From the NCBI GenBank assembly GCA_009773455.1, contig WSXU01000020.1, forward strand, positions 11,222 through 59,748: a DNA stretch of 48,527 bases. Direction: 5' to 3'. This stretch comes from Bacteroidota bacterium (lineage in GTDB: Bacteria > Bacteroidota > Bacteroidia > Bacteroidales > Lentimicrobiaceae). The position numbers were made by a program, and so were the translations under genes. This document shows, in pieces, positions 33,613 through 42,934 of the stretch; the stretch's first letter is position 1; every line of letters begins with the position of its first letter. The notes beneath the pieces were generated by a model. It was given only the letters and a program-made list of their open reading frames with translations, was not told the origin of the DNA and ran no database searches.

Positions 33613-34332
33613 ATGTTTATGGAGTTCCCTGATATCATTATACTTGCCGGCGGACTTGGTACCCGGCTCAGGGAAACAGTTCAGGATATACCCAAAGCAA
33701 TGGCGCCGGTAAATGGCAGGCCATTTCTTGAGTATCAACTTGATTTTATCAGTCATTTCGGTTTTAAAAGAGTGATCCTTTCTACAGGTTACCTGAGTTC
33801 CTCCATTGAAAACCATTTCGGGAACAGCTACAGAAACCTTGAATTAGTCTATTCGTTTGAGACAGAGCCTCTTGGAACAGGTGGCGCAGTTAAGCTCTCA
33901 TTTGAAAAAGTAAAAACACCCCATGCGCTGATTTTGAATGGCGATACACTTTTCAGAATTAATCTTGACAAGTTTTTCCAGAAGCATATAGAAGATCTCT
34001 CCAAAGTTTCCATTGCCTTGCGCCATTTGCCGGATGCTTCCCGCTATGGGATGGTTGAATGTAATCATCAAGGATCTGTCGTTGCCTTCAAAGAAAAATC
34101 AGATGAATCAATGCCGGGACTAATCAATGGAGGGATTTATCTGATCAGGACTAAATATTTCAGATCACTGGCTCTTCCTGATAAATTTTCTCTTGAGAAG
34201 GAACTGTTTTCGAAAATGTTAGACCCTGAAATATACAAGGCCCAGATTTTCAATGAATATTTCCTGGATATAGGAATTCCGGATGATTATTATAGAGCAC
34301 AAACTGAGTTTCATGAATTTAAAGATCGATAA
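33613..34332 (+). CDS. hddC: D-glycero-alpha-D-manno-heptose-1-phosphate guanylyltransferase
   Basis: This 239-residue sugar-nucleotide transferase has the pyrophosphorylase signature 'ILAGGLGTRLRETVQDIPKAMAPV' and the metal-binding 'LNGDTLF' near residue 110. A short C-terminal end ('FLDIGIPDDYYRAQTEF') is of the HddC type. The context predicts formation of GDP-heptose from heptose-1-phosphate and GTP; the nucleotide preference is inferred from the gene set. ATG 33613 (or 33619) was preferred over an upstream GTG inside gmhA. It overlaps gmhB by 20 bp. Confidence 0.88.
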   Translation: MFMEFPDIIILAGGLGTRLRETVQDIPKAMAPVNGRPFLEYQLDFISHFGFKRVILSTGYLSSSIENHFGNSYRNLELVYSFETEPLGTGGAVKLSFEKVKTPHALILNGDTLFRINLDKFFQKHIEDLSKVSIALRHLPDASRYGMVECNHQGSVVAFKEKSDESMPGLINGGIYLIRTKYFRSLALPDKFSLEKELFSKMLDPEIYKAQIFNEYFLDIGIPDDYYRAQTEFHEFKDR

Positions 34333-34864
34333 ATCCTGGTCACTTTTTCTTGACAGGGATGGCGTCATCAATGAACGTCTTCCTGATGACTATGTGAAAA
34401 CGTGGGAAGAGTTTCGATTTATCAATGGTAGCCTCGAAGCCATCAAAATCCTAGCTCAGTCTTTTGGAATTGTTGTTGTTGTAAGTAACCAACAGGGAGT
34501 TGGAAAAGGATTAATGTCCGATCCTGATCTTCAGCAAATTCATCTCAGGATGCAAAGAACCACAACTGAATCAGGCGGTCGCATTGACAAGGTTTATTAT
34601 TCACCTTACCTGGCCTCTGAAAAGCATCACACACGCAAACCCAGGGTAGGTATGGGAATCCTGGCCAGGCGGGATTTTAGTGCCATTTCATTTAAAAAAT
34701 CGGTCATGGTGGGAGATTCTTTCGGGGACGTATTATTTGGTAAACGACTGGGAATGAAGACTGTTTTCATTGGTGACAGGCATTTTGCGAGGCAACATCC
34801 GGATTTAATCGATTTTGTTTTTCCGGATTTGATTACCTTTGCAAAGTCAATAGAAATGTTGTAA
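34313..34864 (+). CDS. gmhB: D-glycero-D-manno-heptose-1,7-bisphosphate phosphatase, zinc-loop-deficient
   Basis: This 183-residue HAD phosphatase has the nucleophile motif 'LFLDRDGVIN', motif II in 'VVVSNQQGVGKG' and motif IV in 'MVGDSFGDVLFG'. It would remove the C7 phosphate from heptose-1,7-bisphosphate. The substrate loop reads 'YYSPYLASEKHHTRKPRVGM'. Classical GmhB has CPH and CxC zinc ligands before RKP, but no cysteine is present here. ATG 34313 is preferred over 34283 because it starts close to the catalytic motif. The 5' end overlaps hddC by 20 bp, indicating coupling. Confidence 0.87.
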   Translation: MNLKIDKSWSLFLDRDGVINERLPDDYVKTWEEFRFINGSLEAIKILAQSFGIVVVVSNQQGVGKGLMSDPDLQQIHLRMQRTTTESGGRIDKVYYSPYLASEKHHTRKPRVGMGILARRDFSAISFKKSVMVGDSFGDVLFGKRLGMKTVFIGDRHFARQHPDLIDFVFPDLITFAKSIEML

Positions 34865-34877
34865 CTAATTCTTCGAA

Positions 34878-36329
34878 GTGCATCCGGTTTTATTCCTGTC
34901 CATTTTTATTGCATATTCTGCACTCCTTTTTATCATAGCAGGAATAACCAGCAGAAAATCAACCAACGAAACCTTCTTTTCCGGTAATCACGCTTCTCCC
35001 TGGTTTATTGTTGCGTATGGCATGATTGGGGCTTCCTTGTCGGGTGTTACATTCATGTCGGTGCCAGGATGGGTAAAGGATACCCAATTCAGCTACATGA
35101 TAGTGGTTCTTGGCTACCTTTTCGGGTATTTTGTAATAGCCATGGTACTGCTTCCACTTTATTACAAACTCAAATTAACTTCCATTTATTCCTATCTTGA
35201 ACATCGTTTTGGTTTTTGGTCATATAAAACAGGTGCTGCCTTTTTTATATTATCACGTACACTGGGAGCATCACTCAGGATGTTTCTTGTCGTTAATGTT
35301 TTACAGGTTTTCATTTTTGATGCCTGGAATGTTCCTTTCTATATTAATGTGTTGATATTTGTAGTTTTAATTATAATTTCAACATTAAAGGGAGGTATCA
35401 GAACCATCATCTGGACGGATACACTCCAGACAACATTTATGCTTCTGGCTGTTGTCCTGTCGATAGTATACATCAGTCAGGATCTGGGTAAATCAGTATT
35501 TAGTCTTATTCCTGAGATCGAAAAAGCCGGTTCGATGAAAATGATTTTCACTGACTGGCATCATCAGAGGTTTTTCCTGAAGCAGTTTTTTAGCGGAATG
35601 TTCATTACAATTGTTATGACTGGCCTGGATCAGGAAATGATGCAAAAGAACCTGAGCTGCCGGAATCTTAGAGAAGCGCAGAAAAACATGTTCACTTTCT
35701 CAGGTGTTCTTGTATTTGTGAACTTTCTTTTTCTTTTTCTGGGTGCATTGCAGCTGCTTTATGCACAGAAAAACGGAATCTCTTTTACATCCACTGACGA
35801 AATTTTCCCGAAGGTAGCCATGAGCCTCGGATCTATTGCCGGTATAGTCTTTTTTGTTGGTTTGATTTCTGCGGCCTTCCCAAGTGCAGATGGTGCAATG
35901 ACTTCGCTGACTACATCTTTCAGTATTGATTTCCTTGGACTTGACAAAAAATCAGGTATATCTGAAAAACGCAGGATCAATATCAGGTATTTGGTTCACC
36001 TTTCAGTAGCTGTTGTTTTTTTTATTTGTATACTGATATTCAGATCATTAGATGATAAGGCGGTGATTGATAAGCTGTTTACTATTGCAGGATACACTTA
36101 TGGACCATTACTTGGGATGTACTCATTCGGATTGTTTACCAGGTATGAAGTAAAAGACAGGTTTGTTCCATTAATAGCCATCATATCCCCGATCCTTTGC
36201 TTTATATTGAGTACCAATTCAGTTCAGTGGTTAGGTGGGTATAAATTCGGTTTTGAATTACTTATTCTGAATGGGGCAATGACTTTTCTTGGTTTGTATA
36301 TGTTCAGGAAAAAGGCCTCCGGCATTTGA
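34878..36329 (+). CDS. sodium:solute symporter family protein
   Basis: This 483-residue protein has about 13 hydrophobic segments. The SSS/SLC5 signature region is visible: 'SAFPSADGAMTSLTTSFSIDFL' near residue 335, and N-terminal 'FIVAYGMIGASLSGVTFMSVPGW' with the discontinuous helix typical of the fold. Substrates vary (sugars, sialic acid, amino acids, vitamins). It begins with GTG 13 bp after gmhB, which suggests it is the last gene of the heptose operon, but a transport link to heptose is only inferred. Confidence 0.88.
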   Translation: MHPVLFLSIFIAYSALLFIIAGITSRKSTNETFFSGNHASPWFIVAYGMIGASLSGVTFMSVPGWVKDTQFSYMIVVLGYLFGYFVIAMVLLPLYYKLKLTSIYSYLEHRFGFWSYKTGAAFFILSRTLGASLRMFLVVNVLQVFIFDAWNVPFYINVLIFVVLIIISTLKGGIRTIIWTDTLQTTFMLLAVVLSIVYISQDLGKSVFSLIPEIEKAGSMKMIFTDWHHQRFFLKQFFSGMFITIVMTGLDQEMMQKNLSCRNLREAQKNMFTFSGVLVFVNFLFLFLGALQLLYAQKNGISFTSTDEIFPKVAMSLGSIAGIVFFVGLISAAFPSADGAMTSLTTSFSIDFLGLDKKSGISEKRRINIRYLVHLSVAVVFFICILIFRSLDDKAVIDKLFTIAGYTYGPLLGMYSFGLFTRYEVKDRFVPLIAIISPILCFILSTNSVQWLGGYKFGFELLILNGAMTFLGLYMFRKKASGI

Positions 36330-36425
36330 TTTTAGAAAATTGGTAATATTAAATTAACATTCAGATGCCAACAAAACATAATACTGTTTGTTTTCATTTT
36401 TTGTTTTATTAATACTTCATAAAAT

Positions 36426-38615
36426 ATGAGCAACATCAGATTTAAGGCGCTTGAAATGGCAATGTCACGCCCGCGTAGGCAGATGCCTGTGTTTCCGGAA
36501 AGAATTTCGGAATACTACGGAGAACTGACATTCAATAGAGGTGTAATGCAGGAGTATATGTCAAAAGAGGCATTTAATTCAGTAGTCAGGGCTGCCGAAA
36601 TGGGTGAAAAGATCGACCGTCGGATTGCAGATCAGGTTGCTTCAGCAATGAAGGCCTGGGCGCTCAGCAAAGGAGCTACCCATTTTACACATTGGTTTCA
36701 TCCGCTTACGGGATCTACTGCTGAAAAGCATGATGCTTTTATTTCACCTACCGGTGACGGTAAGGCTATGGAGAACTTCAATGCGAATGAACTTATTCAG
36801 CAGGAACCAGATGCATCAAGTTTCCCTAGTGGCGGTATCAGGAATACTTTTGAAGCCCGTGGTTACACAGCCTGGGATCCGACATCTCCTGCGTTTATTA
36901 TGGAACGTACACTTTGTATTCCTACAATTTTTGTTTCATATACAGGTGAAGCGCTGGATTATAAAACTCCGCTCCTTAAGGCATCCAGTGCGCTTGATCG
37001 TGAAGCGACAGCGGTTTGTAAATATTTTGATAAGAACATAAGTAGGGTATTTGCTACTTTGGGTTGGGAGCAGGAGTATTTCCTTGTAGATACTGCTTTG
37101 TTTAATGCCCGCCCAGACCTTGTTTTATCCGGAAGGACTTTATTTGGCCATTCAAGTGCAAAGGATCAGCAGCTTTCTGATCACTATTTCGGAATTATTC
37201 CTGAAAAGGTGATTGATTTTATGAGGGAATTTGAATATGAAGCGCACAGATTGGGTATCCCTGTCAGGACCAGACATAACGAAGTCGCTCCGAATCAGTT
37301 TGAGTGTGCCCCTGTTTATGAAGAAGTAAATGTAGCAGTTGACCATAACCAGCTGTTGATGCACCTTCTCGAAAAAGTGGGTAAAAGACATGGATTTACC
37401 GTACTTCTTCACGAAAAACCTTATGCTGGTGTTAATGGATCTGGTAAACATAACAACTGGTCGATGAGTACAAACACAGGCGAGAACCTCCTTTCGCCTG
37501 GTAAAACACCACAAGCTAATCTTCAGTTTCTGGTATTTCTTTCAAGTATCTTAAAAGCACTGGATACCCATGCGGATATTCTCAGGGCATATATTGCTTC
37601 AGCAAGCAATGATCTCCGTTTGGGAGCACACGAAGCTCCTCCGGCCATTATTTCTGCCTTTATTGGTACCCAATTGTCTGAAACGCTTGATCAGATTGAG
37701 AAACTTGATAAAAAGTCACTTCACCGGAAGTCAGAGGGCAATGGTTTGAATATCAACATTCCAAAAATCCCGGAAATTCTGCTGGATAATACCGACCGTA
37801 ACAGAACATCTCCTTTTGCATTTACAGGGAATAAATTTGAGTTCAGGGCTGTCGGCTCTTCATCAAGTTGCGCAAAACCTATGATAGCCCTCAATCTGAT
37901 TGTTGCTGATCAGTTGAAAAAATTCCGGGATGAGGTTGATAAATTGATTTCAGGCAAAGTCAAAAAAGAAGATGCGATTTTTCAGGTTGTCAAGAGATAC
38001 GTTAAAGAATCCAAGCGTATCAGATTTGAAGGTAACAGTTATAGTGAAGCTTGGGTAAAAGAAGCTGCGAAACGCGGTTTATCCAATATCCCATCGACAC
38101 CGCATGCTCTGAAGAGCCTTCTAAAAAAGGAAGCAATCAAGTTGTTTGAAGATCATCATGTTCTTTCTGAAAGGGAAGTTCGTGCAAGGCATGAAATCAA
38201 ACTTGAAAACTACACCAGGAAACTTCAGATAGAATCGAGGGTACTTGGCGATCTGGCTATCAATCATATCGTTCCTATTGCTATCAGGTATCAGAATCAG
38301 TTGATAGAGAATGTTAAAGGTCTTAAAGAAGTTCTTGATGCCAAGACTTATACTGCTCTTTCAAAAAATCAGCTCGACACCATCAGGGAGATTTCAGAGC
38401 ACATCTCTGTTATACGTAGCCAGGTATTAAAAATGACCGATGCACGAAAAGTAGCTAACAGCATCGATGATGTAGAAAAGCAGGCTATTGATTATCGTGA
38501 GAAAATCCTGCCGTTTTTTGAGGAAATCCGGTATCATGTTGATAAACTTGAGTTACTGGTTGATGATGAAATGTGGCCTTTGCCAAAATACCGGGAACTA
38601 CTTTTTGTACGATAA
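36426..38615 (+). CDS. glnN: glutamine synthetase type III
   Basis: This 729-residue GSIII enzyme makes glutamine from glutamate, ammonia and ATP. The length is diagnostic, since GSI is about 470 residues. Motifs include 'HWFHPLTGSTAEKHDAF' near residue 95, 'LGWEQEYFLVD' near residue 213, 'RTRHNEVAPNQFECAPVYEEVNVAVDHNQLL' with key ligands near residue 280, and 'GSGKHNNWSM' near residue 340. The C-terminal ~150 residues form the GSIII-specific helical extension. It appears monocistronic, with a strong terminator 17 bp after the stop. No PII gene lies nearby. Confidence 0.96.
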   Translation: MSNIRFKALEMAMSRPRRQMPVFPERISEYYGELTFNRGVMQEYMSKEAFNSVVRAAEMGEKIDRRIADQVASAMKAWALSKGATHFTHWFHPLTGSTAEKHDAFISPTGDGKAMENFNANELIQQEPDASSFPSGGIRNTFEARGYTAWDPTSPAFIMERTLCIPTIFVSYTGEALDYKTPLLKASSALDREATAVCKYFDKNISRVFATLGWEQEYFLVDTALFNARPDLVLSGRTLFGHSSAKDQQLSDHYFGIIPEKVIDFMREFEYEAHRLGIPVRTRHNEVAPNQFECAPVYEEVNVAVDHNQLLMHLLEKVGKRHGFTVLLHEKPYAGVNGSGKHNNWSMSTNTGENLLSPGKTPQANLQFLVFLSSILKALDTHADILRAYIASASNDLRLGAHEAPPAIISAFIGTQLSETLDQIEKLDKKSLHRKSEGNGLNINIPKIPEILLDNTDRNRTSPFAFTGNKFEFRAVGSSSSCAKPMIALNLIVADQLKKFRDEVDKLISGKVKKEDAIFQVVKRYVKESKRIRFEGNSYSEAWVKEAAKRGLSNIPSTPHALKSLLKKEAIKLFEDHHVLSEREVRARHEIKLENYTRKLQIESRVLGDLAINHIVPIAIRYQNQLIENVKGLKEVLDAKTYTALSKNQLDTIREISEHISVIRSQVLKMTDARKVANSIDDVEKQAIDYREKILPFFEEIRYHVDKLELLVDDEMWPLPKYRELLFVR

Positions 38616-38632
38616 TTATTAATGTTAATATT

Positions 38633-38668
38633 AAAGCCCTGGATTCAAATCCGGGGCTTTTGTATTTT
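38633..38668 (+). terminator. glnN terminator
   Basis: A 13-pair hairpin (AAAGCCCTGGATT against AATCCGGGGCTTT, with one T-G pair) is followed by TGTATTTT. Confidence 0.85.
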
Positions 38669-38979
38669 CAATAATTTATATCTTAGAATAATAACAGGGA
38701 TCAAATGATTGAGGTCAACAGGATAAACCCTTTTCACAACATAATTTAACAGGTAGAATTACTTATTTGGATTCCAATAATGAAGTACCAATTGAGTTAT
38801 TGTTGCTCATACTACCTCCTGATTTAAATTATAAGAACGTAAAAATCAATAAAGTAAAAATCAATAGTCATTAGTGGCTAAACCTGTTTGCTGATTGAAA
38901 ACCTATTTACATGTTTTTCAGATATATAATACAAGACTTATAAAAAGAAAAACTAATTTTGAACCGAAAATCAGCAATT
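38669..38979. other. intergenic region between glnN and the DUF4831 gene
   Basis: The roughly 310-bp stretch holds two tandem copies of GTAAAAATCAATA (38839-38851 and 38854-38866, 15-bp period) and a promoter-like TAATTTTG at 38954-38961. A 53-codon frame without start codon runs through the middle; I do not count it as a gene. Confidence 0.45.
38954..38961 (+). promoter_or_regulatory. -7 element for the DUF4831 gene
   Basis: TAATTTTG fits TAnnTTTG, 18 bp before ATG 38980. It overlaps the alternative TTG start at 38959, which argues for ATG. Confidence 0.5.
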
Positions 38980-40158
38980 ATGAAAACATCAGGTTTTATA
39001 TTCGGCTTTTGTACTGTTATTGTTTTACTCTTCAATGCTGTAATCACTTATGGACAGATGAATGTTGTTCCTTTTAGTTCCGGTAAGCCTTCGCCAGAAA
39101 AGGATGGGATTATTTATAGTCTGCCAAGGAATGTGATAAAAATTCAGATTGAAGTCCTGAAAAGGGAGAATTTTAAAGGTCCCTTTTCAGAATTTGCCGG
39201 TAAAATGCTTGGGCTAACCAATGTTATAATTGAAAACTCCACCTCGTATAAATTAGGGACAGTAATTATGACATCCATAGCTGAGGTTGATCCACAACAA
39301 TTTTATTTCGTTGAAATCGATGATAAAGTTAAAGATTCCAGGTCGCTGATGATTACGATGTCTGAAGCAGGATATATCAGTGGGTTTGCCGACATAGGAC
39401 AGAATAAAAAGGAAGTAAGAACTGCACTGGTTTCGGGTGACTTCAGCAATGAAAACCTGAAACCCTTTCGTGATCTGTTAAAACCCGTTTTAATTGAAAA
39501 AGTTGACACTGTTATCCGGAGAATCAGTATTGACACTACTACTGTAGAGGAGAAAGTGCTTAAAAGGAGTATATCTGAGAAAACACCTGAACAACAGGCA
39601 AGGGAGGCTGCTGATCTGATCTATCGGATCGAAGACAATAAATTCAGTCTGATTACCGGATATCAGGAAGTAAATTACTCACGCGAAAGCCTTGAATTTA
39701 TGATTGACCAGTTGAATAAAATGGAGAAGGAATATCTTGCCATGTTTAAAGGTCAGATCAGGGAGTCACAGCAGGTTTATACCTACTATGTAACACCGGA
39801 GCCTTCAACTGACGGGACACTCGAAACTATATGCCGTTTTTCCAAAACCAAAGGGATATCTGATAAAGCAGGTACTTCTGGTGAATCGGTCAGTTTGGTT
39901 GTTACACCATTAAACCAGAACAAAGCCATAGAAGATTTTGTAAAACAACGGGATCAGGTTGCCAGGAAGCTTCACGGCTTTTATTACAGGGTGCCTGAAA
40001 AAACGCTGACTACGTTAAGGGTAGGAGGGATTCCGGTTGCAGAACAACAGATGCTTATCAGCCAATTGGGTATCATTACTTTTCTGCCGGCCGGGAATAT
40101 GTCAAATGTTCGCTTTGATACCGAAACAGGAAATGTTATTCAAGCTGTTTCAGAATGA
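38980..40158 (+). CDS. DUF4831 family secreted protein
   Basis: This 392-residue protein has a signal peptide (MKTSGFIFGFC..., about 25 residues ending at 'TYG'). It is followed by a soluble domain with 'GIIYSLPRNVIKIQIEV' near residue 45 and 'REAADLIYRIEDNKFSLITGYQEVNYS' near the middle. These match DUF4831, a periplasmic or outer-membrane-associated Bacteroidota family of unknown function. No lipobox cysteine is seen. Start ATG 38980 is favoured because the TTG alternative sits in the promoter box. It precedes the Yip1-like membrane protein by 14 bp, so the two are probably co-transcribed. Confidence 0.83.
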   Translation: MKTSGFIFGFCTVIVLLFNAVITYGQMNVVPFSSGKPSPEKDGIIYSLPRNVIKIQIEVLKRENFKGPFSEFAGKMLGLTNVIIENSTSYKLGTVIMTSIAEVDPQQFYFVEIDDKVKDSRSLMITMSEAGYISGFADIGQNKKEVRTALVSGDFSNENLKPFRDLLKPVLIEKVDTVIRRISIDTTTVEEKVLKRSISEKTPEQQAREAADLIYRIEDNKFSLITGYQEVNYSRESLEFMIDQLNKMEKEYLAMFKGQIRESQQVYTYYVTPEPSTDGTLETICRFSKTKGISDKAGTSGESVSLVVTPLNQNKAIEDFVKQRDQVARKLHGFYYRVPEKTLTTLRVGGIPVAEQQMLISQLGIITFLPAGNMSNVRFDTETGNVIQAVSE

Positions 40159-40172
40159 TGAAGAATTGAATT

Positions 40173-40766
40173 ATGGAAAATTACAACAGCAGGGGACGAA
40201 TCAGGAATTTACTTCTTTTCCCCCGATGGGAATGGAAAACAATCAATCTTGAAAAACGTACGCTGAAAGAAACATTCATTTCTTATGCATTGCCCTTGAT
40301 TCTTCTTGGGGCAGTTTCTAAGTTTCTGGGCAGTTTCCTGTATGTCAGGAATGTACTGGATATTGATGCATACAGATTTTCATTGCCCTTGATACACGCA
40401 GGTTATTTTATTTTTCTGCAGGTTTTGACAATTATGATTACTACTGTATTTGTTTATGGTCTGTCTGGCAGCTTTTTGTCGGTGAAAGATTATTCAAAAT
40501 CCGGAAAGGTTGTTATTTATTCGTATACGCCCGTTTACCTGTTGTTTATAATAGCAAATCTTCATTCCTCGCTGGACTTCATCATGCTTCCGGGATTTTA
40601 TTCCATTGTTCTTCTATGGACTGGTTTGCCCGTATTACTTCAGACACCGACCAATAAATTACCCGCCTATGTAATCATCCTGGTGATTTCAGTATTTGGC
40701 ATTCAATATATTTCTGAACTTTTACTGAAGTTATTGACTACTCTGATTTTTCCGGGTGTTGTCTGA
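40173..40766 (+). CDS. Yip1-domain membrane protein
   Basis: This 197-residue protein has five hydrophobic segments (about residues 33-190). Its short cytosolic N-terminus carries 'NLLLFPRWEWKTINLEKRT', the typical entry into bacterial Yip1 domains. Function in bacteria is not established. It shares an operon with the DUF4831 gene and converges on kdsA with a 15-bp gap. A second, shorter frame overlapping the start is a shadow. Confidence 0.8.
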   Translation: MENYNSRGRIRNLLLFPRWEWKTINLEKRTLKETFISYALPLILLGAVSKFLGSFLYVRNVLDIDAYRFSLPLIHAGYFIFLQVLTIMITTVFVYGLSGSFLSVKDYSKSGKVVIYSYTPVYLLFIIANLHSSLDFIMLPGFYSIVLLWTGLPVLLQTPTNKLPAYVIILVISVFGIQYISELLLKLLTTLIFPGVV

Positions 40767-40781
40767 TTTAATTCTGAACTT

Positions 40782-41606
40782 TTACAATGTTTTTAAATAT
40801 GCCTGTCTCATAACGACCAGGTCGTGCAGGAGTTTGTCAAGTAAGTGCAATGATAGCATATTTGCTCCATCAGATTTTGCTGTTAATGGATCAGGATGAG
40901 TTTCAAGGAATATTCCATCAGCACCGGCGGCAATACCTGCTTTTCCAATGGTGGAAATCATGGCAGGTCTTCCACCACTTATGCCTTCCTTCCGATTGGG
41001 TTGTTGCAATGAATGCGTAATGTCAAGAATAACCGGCACATCAAATACCTGCATTTCAGGTATGGATCGCATATCAACAATAAGATCATGATATCCGAAC
41101 ATGGTACCCCGGTCTGTAACCATCACATTGCTGTTGCCATGGTCTTTAACCTTTTCAATCGCAAATTTCATTGAATCAGGTGACAGAAATTGTCCCTTTT
41201 TAATGTTAATCCACTTTCCTGTTTCTGCCGCAGCTTCAAGTAAATCTGTTTGCCGGCAAAGAAATGCAGGAATCTGAAGGGCATCAGTATATTTTGCCGC
41301 AAATGATGCCTCTGAAGGGGTATGAATATCTGTTATTACCGGAACACTCAATTCTTTTCTGACTGAAGCCAGGCATTCCAGCGCAATCTGATCTCCGATT
41401 CCACTGAAAGAGCCTGCTTTTGACCTGTTCGCCTTCCGGTATGAGGCTTTAAAAATAAACGGAATTTCATACTGGTCAGCCAGTTTCTTGATTTTCAATG
41501 CAATCTCCAATGGCATCGATTCATTTTCTACTACGCATGGACCTGCAATCAGGAAAAAGTTACTATTTCTGGTATGGGTTAACCCAACTATTTTTGGAAT
41601 CATCAT
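40782..41606 (-). CDS. kdsA: 3-deoxy-8-phosphooctulonate synthase
   Basis: This 274-residue enzyme condenses phosphoenolpyruvate with arabinose-5-phosphate to make KDO-8-phosphate for lipopolysaccharide. Motifs are 'LIAGPCVVENE' at the N-terminus, 'FKASYRKANRS' near residue 53, 'QIPAFLCRQTDLL' near residue 110 and 'DITHSLQQPN' near residue 195. An Asn after the early 'GPC' motif would define metal-independence; this was not resolved. The gene begins 17 bp after the rarA stop on the same strand. KDO is the LPS core sugar to which heptose is commonly attached. Confidence 0.93.
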   Translation of the reverse strand: MMIPKIVGLTHTRNSNFFLIAGPCVVENESMPLEIALKIKKLADQYEIPFIFKASYRKANRSKAGSFSGIGDQIALECLASVRKELSVPVITDIHTPSEASFAAKYTDALQIPAFLCRQTDLLEAAAETGKWINIKKGQFLSPDSMKFAIEKVKDHGNSNVMVTDRGTMFGYHDLIVDMRSIPEMQVFDVPVILDITHSLQQPNRKEGISGGRPAMISTIGKAGIAAGADGIFLETHPDPLTAKSDGANMLSLHLLDKLLHDLVVMRQAYLKTL

Positions 41607-41623
41607 TAATTGTGTTTGGGAAA

Positions 41624-42907
41624 CTAATAATTGTATTTGCTTTTCCAGTATTGCTTTAACCTTGTTCTGAACTCCTGTTCCCTCGGATTATTGCCAGGAT
41701 CATATAATTTTGTTCCAATAATTTTCTCAGGCAGGAATTCCATTTCAGTAAAATTCCCTTCAAAACTATGCGCATATTTATAGTCAGCCCCATATCCAAG
41801 GTTCTTCATTAGCTTTGTTGGTGCATTTCTGATTTGAATCGGAACAGGTAAATCACCTTTGGTTTTCACAAGCAACAGCGCATTCTCAATTGCCATATAG
41901 GAGGCATTACTTTTCGGGGAACAGGCCAGATAGGTGGCACATTGAGAAAGAATGATCCTGCACTCAGGATAGCCGGTTTTATGAACAGCATCAAAACACG
42001 AGTTTGCAAGCAGAAGAGCATTCGGATTTGCATTTCCGATATCCTCTGCTGCAAGAATCAGCATTCGTCTGGCAATAAACAGCGGATCTTCACCCGATTC
42101 AATCATTCTCGCCAACCAATAAACAGCAGCATTAGGGTCACTTCCACGCATTGATTTGATGAATGCAGAGATAATATCATAATGCATTTCACCATTTTTA
42201 TCGTACAATGCAAGGTTTTGCTGAATAACCGTTAATGTTAAGGCATTATCAATTTCAATGGTGCCGTTTAGCGGTTTCGATGTCCCTGTCAGGATGTCTA
42301 TGGCATTCAGCAATTTTCTTGCATCACCACCTGAGATCCTCATGAGTGCTTCGTCCTCCTTTATCACAAGCTCAAGACCAGTTGTTTGTCTTATCTTTTC
42401 AACAGCTTTAATAATAATGGTTCTCAACTCCTCCTCATCCAGGGGTTTTAAGATATATACCTGACATCTTGATAACAAAGGTCCAATCACTTCAAATGAT
42501 GGATTTTCTGTTGTGGCCCCTATTAAAGTTACTACACCCTTTTCAACTGCACCCAGAAGGGAATCCTGCTGTGATTTGCTGAAACGGTGAATTTCATCAA
42601 TAAAGAGGATGGCATTAGAACCTGATGAATCAGCTTTCTCAATAACTTCCCTGATGTCTTTAACCCCCGAGTTAATCGCGCTGAGTGAGAAAAAAGGCCG
42701 GTTCAGTGTATGTGATATTATCGAAGCGAGTGTTGTTTTACCAACACCGGGTGGTCCCCAGAAAATCATAGAAGGCAGATTGCCCGATTCTACTGCAAGC
42801 CGGAGGACTCCATTTTCTCCTACCAGGTGCTGCTGACCTACATAACCTTCAAAGGAAAAGGGTCTCAGTTGCTCTGCAAGAGGAGGCAGAAGGTTTTTAT
42901 CGTGCAT
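41624..42907 (-). CDS. rarA: replication-associated recombination protein A
   Basis: This 427-residue AAA+ ATPase of the RarA/MgsA/WRNIP1 family acts at stalled replication forks. Walker A is 'GPPGVGKTTLA' near residue 55, Walker B 'ILFIDEIHRF' near residue 103, sensor 1 'GATTENPSF' near residue 133, and 'ISGGDARKLLNAID' marks sensor 2. The C-terminal MgsA helical domain contains 'AFIKSMRGSDPNAAVYWLARM'. A TATCTTTG promoter box lies 20 bp upstream. It is followed by kdsA. Confidence 0.94.
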   Translation of the reverse strand: MHDKNLLPPLAEQLRPFSFEGYVGQQHLVGENGVLRLAVESGNLPSMIFWGPPGVGKTTLASIISHTLNRPFFSLSAINSGVKDIREVIEKADSSGSNAILFIDEIHRFSKSQQDSLLGAVEKGVVTLIGATTENPSFEVIGPLLSRCQVYILKPLDEEELRTIIIKAVEKIRQTTGLELVIKEDEALMRISGGDARKLLNAIDILTGTSKPLNGTIEIDNALTLTVIQQNLALYDKNGEMHYDIISAFIKSMRGSDPNAAVYWLARMIESGEDPLFIARRMLILAAEDIGNANPNALLLANSCFDAVHKTGYPECRIILSQCATYLACSPKSNASYMAIENALLLVKTKGDLPVPIQIRNAPTKLMKNLGYGADYKYAHSFEGNFTEMEFLPEKIIGTKLYDPGNNPREQEFRTRLKQYWKSKYNY

Positions 42908-42926
42908 CTTTTTTGGTTAGCCTTCA

Positions 42927-42934
42927 CAAAGATA
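42927..42934 (-). promoter_or_regulatory. -7 element for rarA
   Basis: TATCTTTG on the minus strand, leaving a leader of about 15 nt to ATG 42907. Confidence 0.55.

Noticed and set aside
38710-38876. Frame of about 53 codons between glnN and DUF4831
   Set aside because: It has no start codon and no family features; treated as chance or an unidentifiable remnant.
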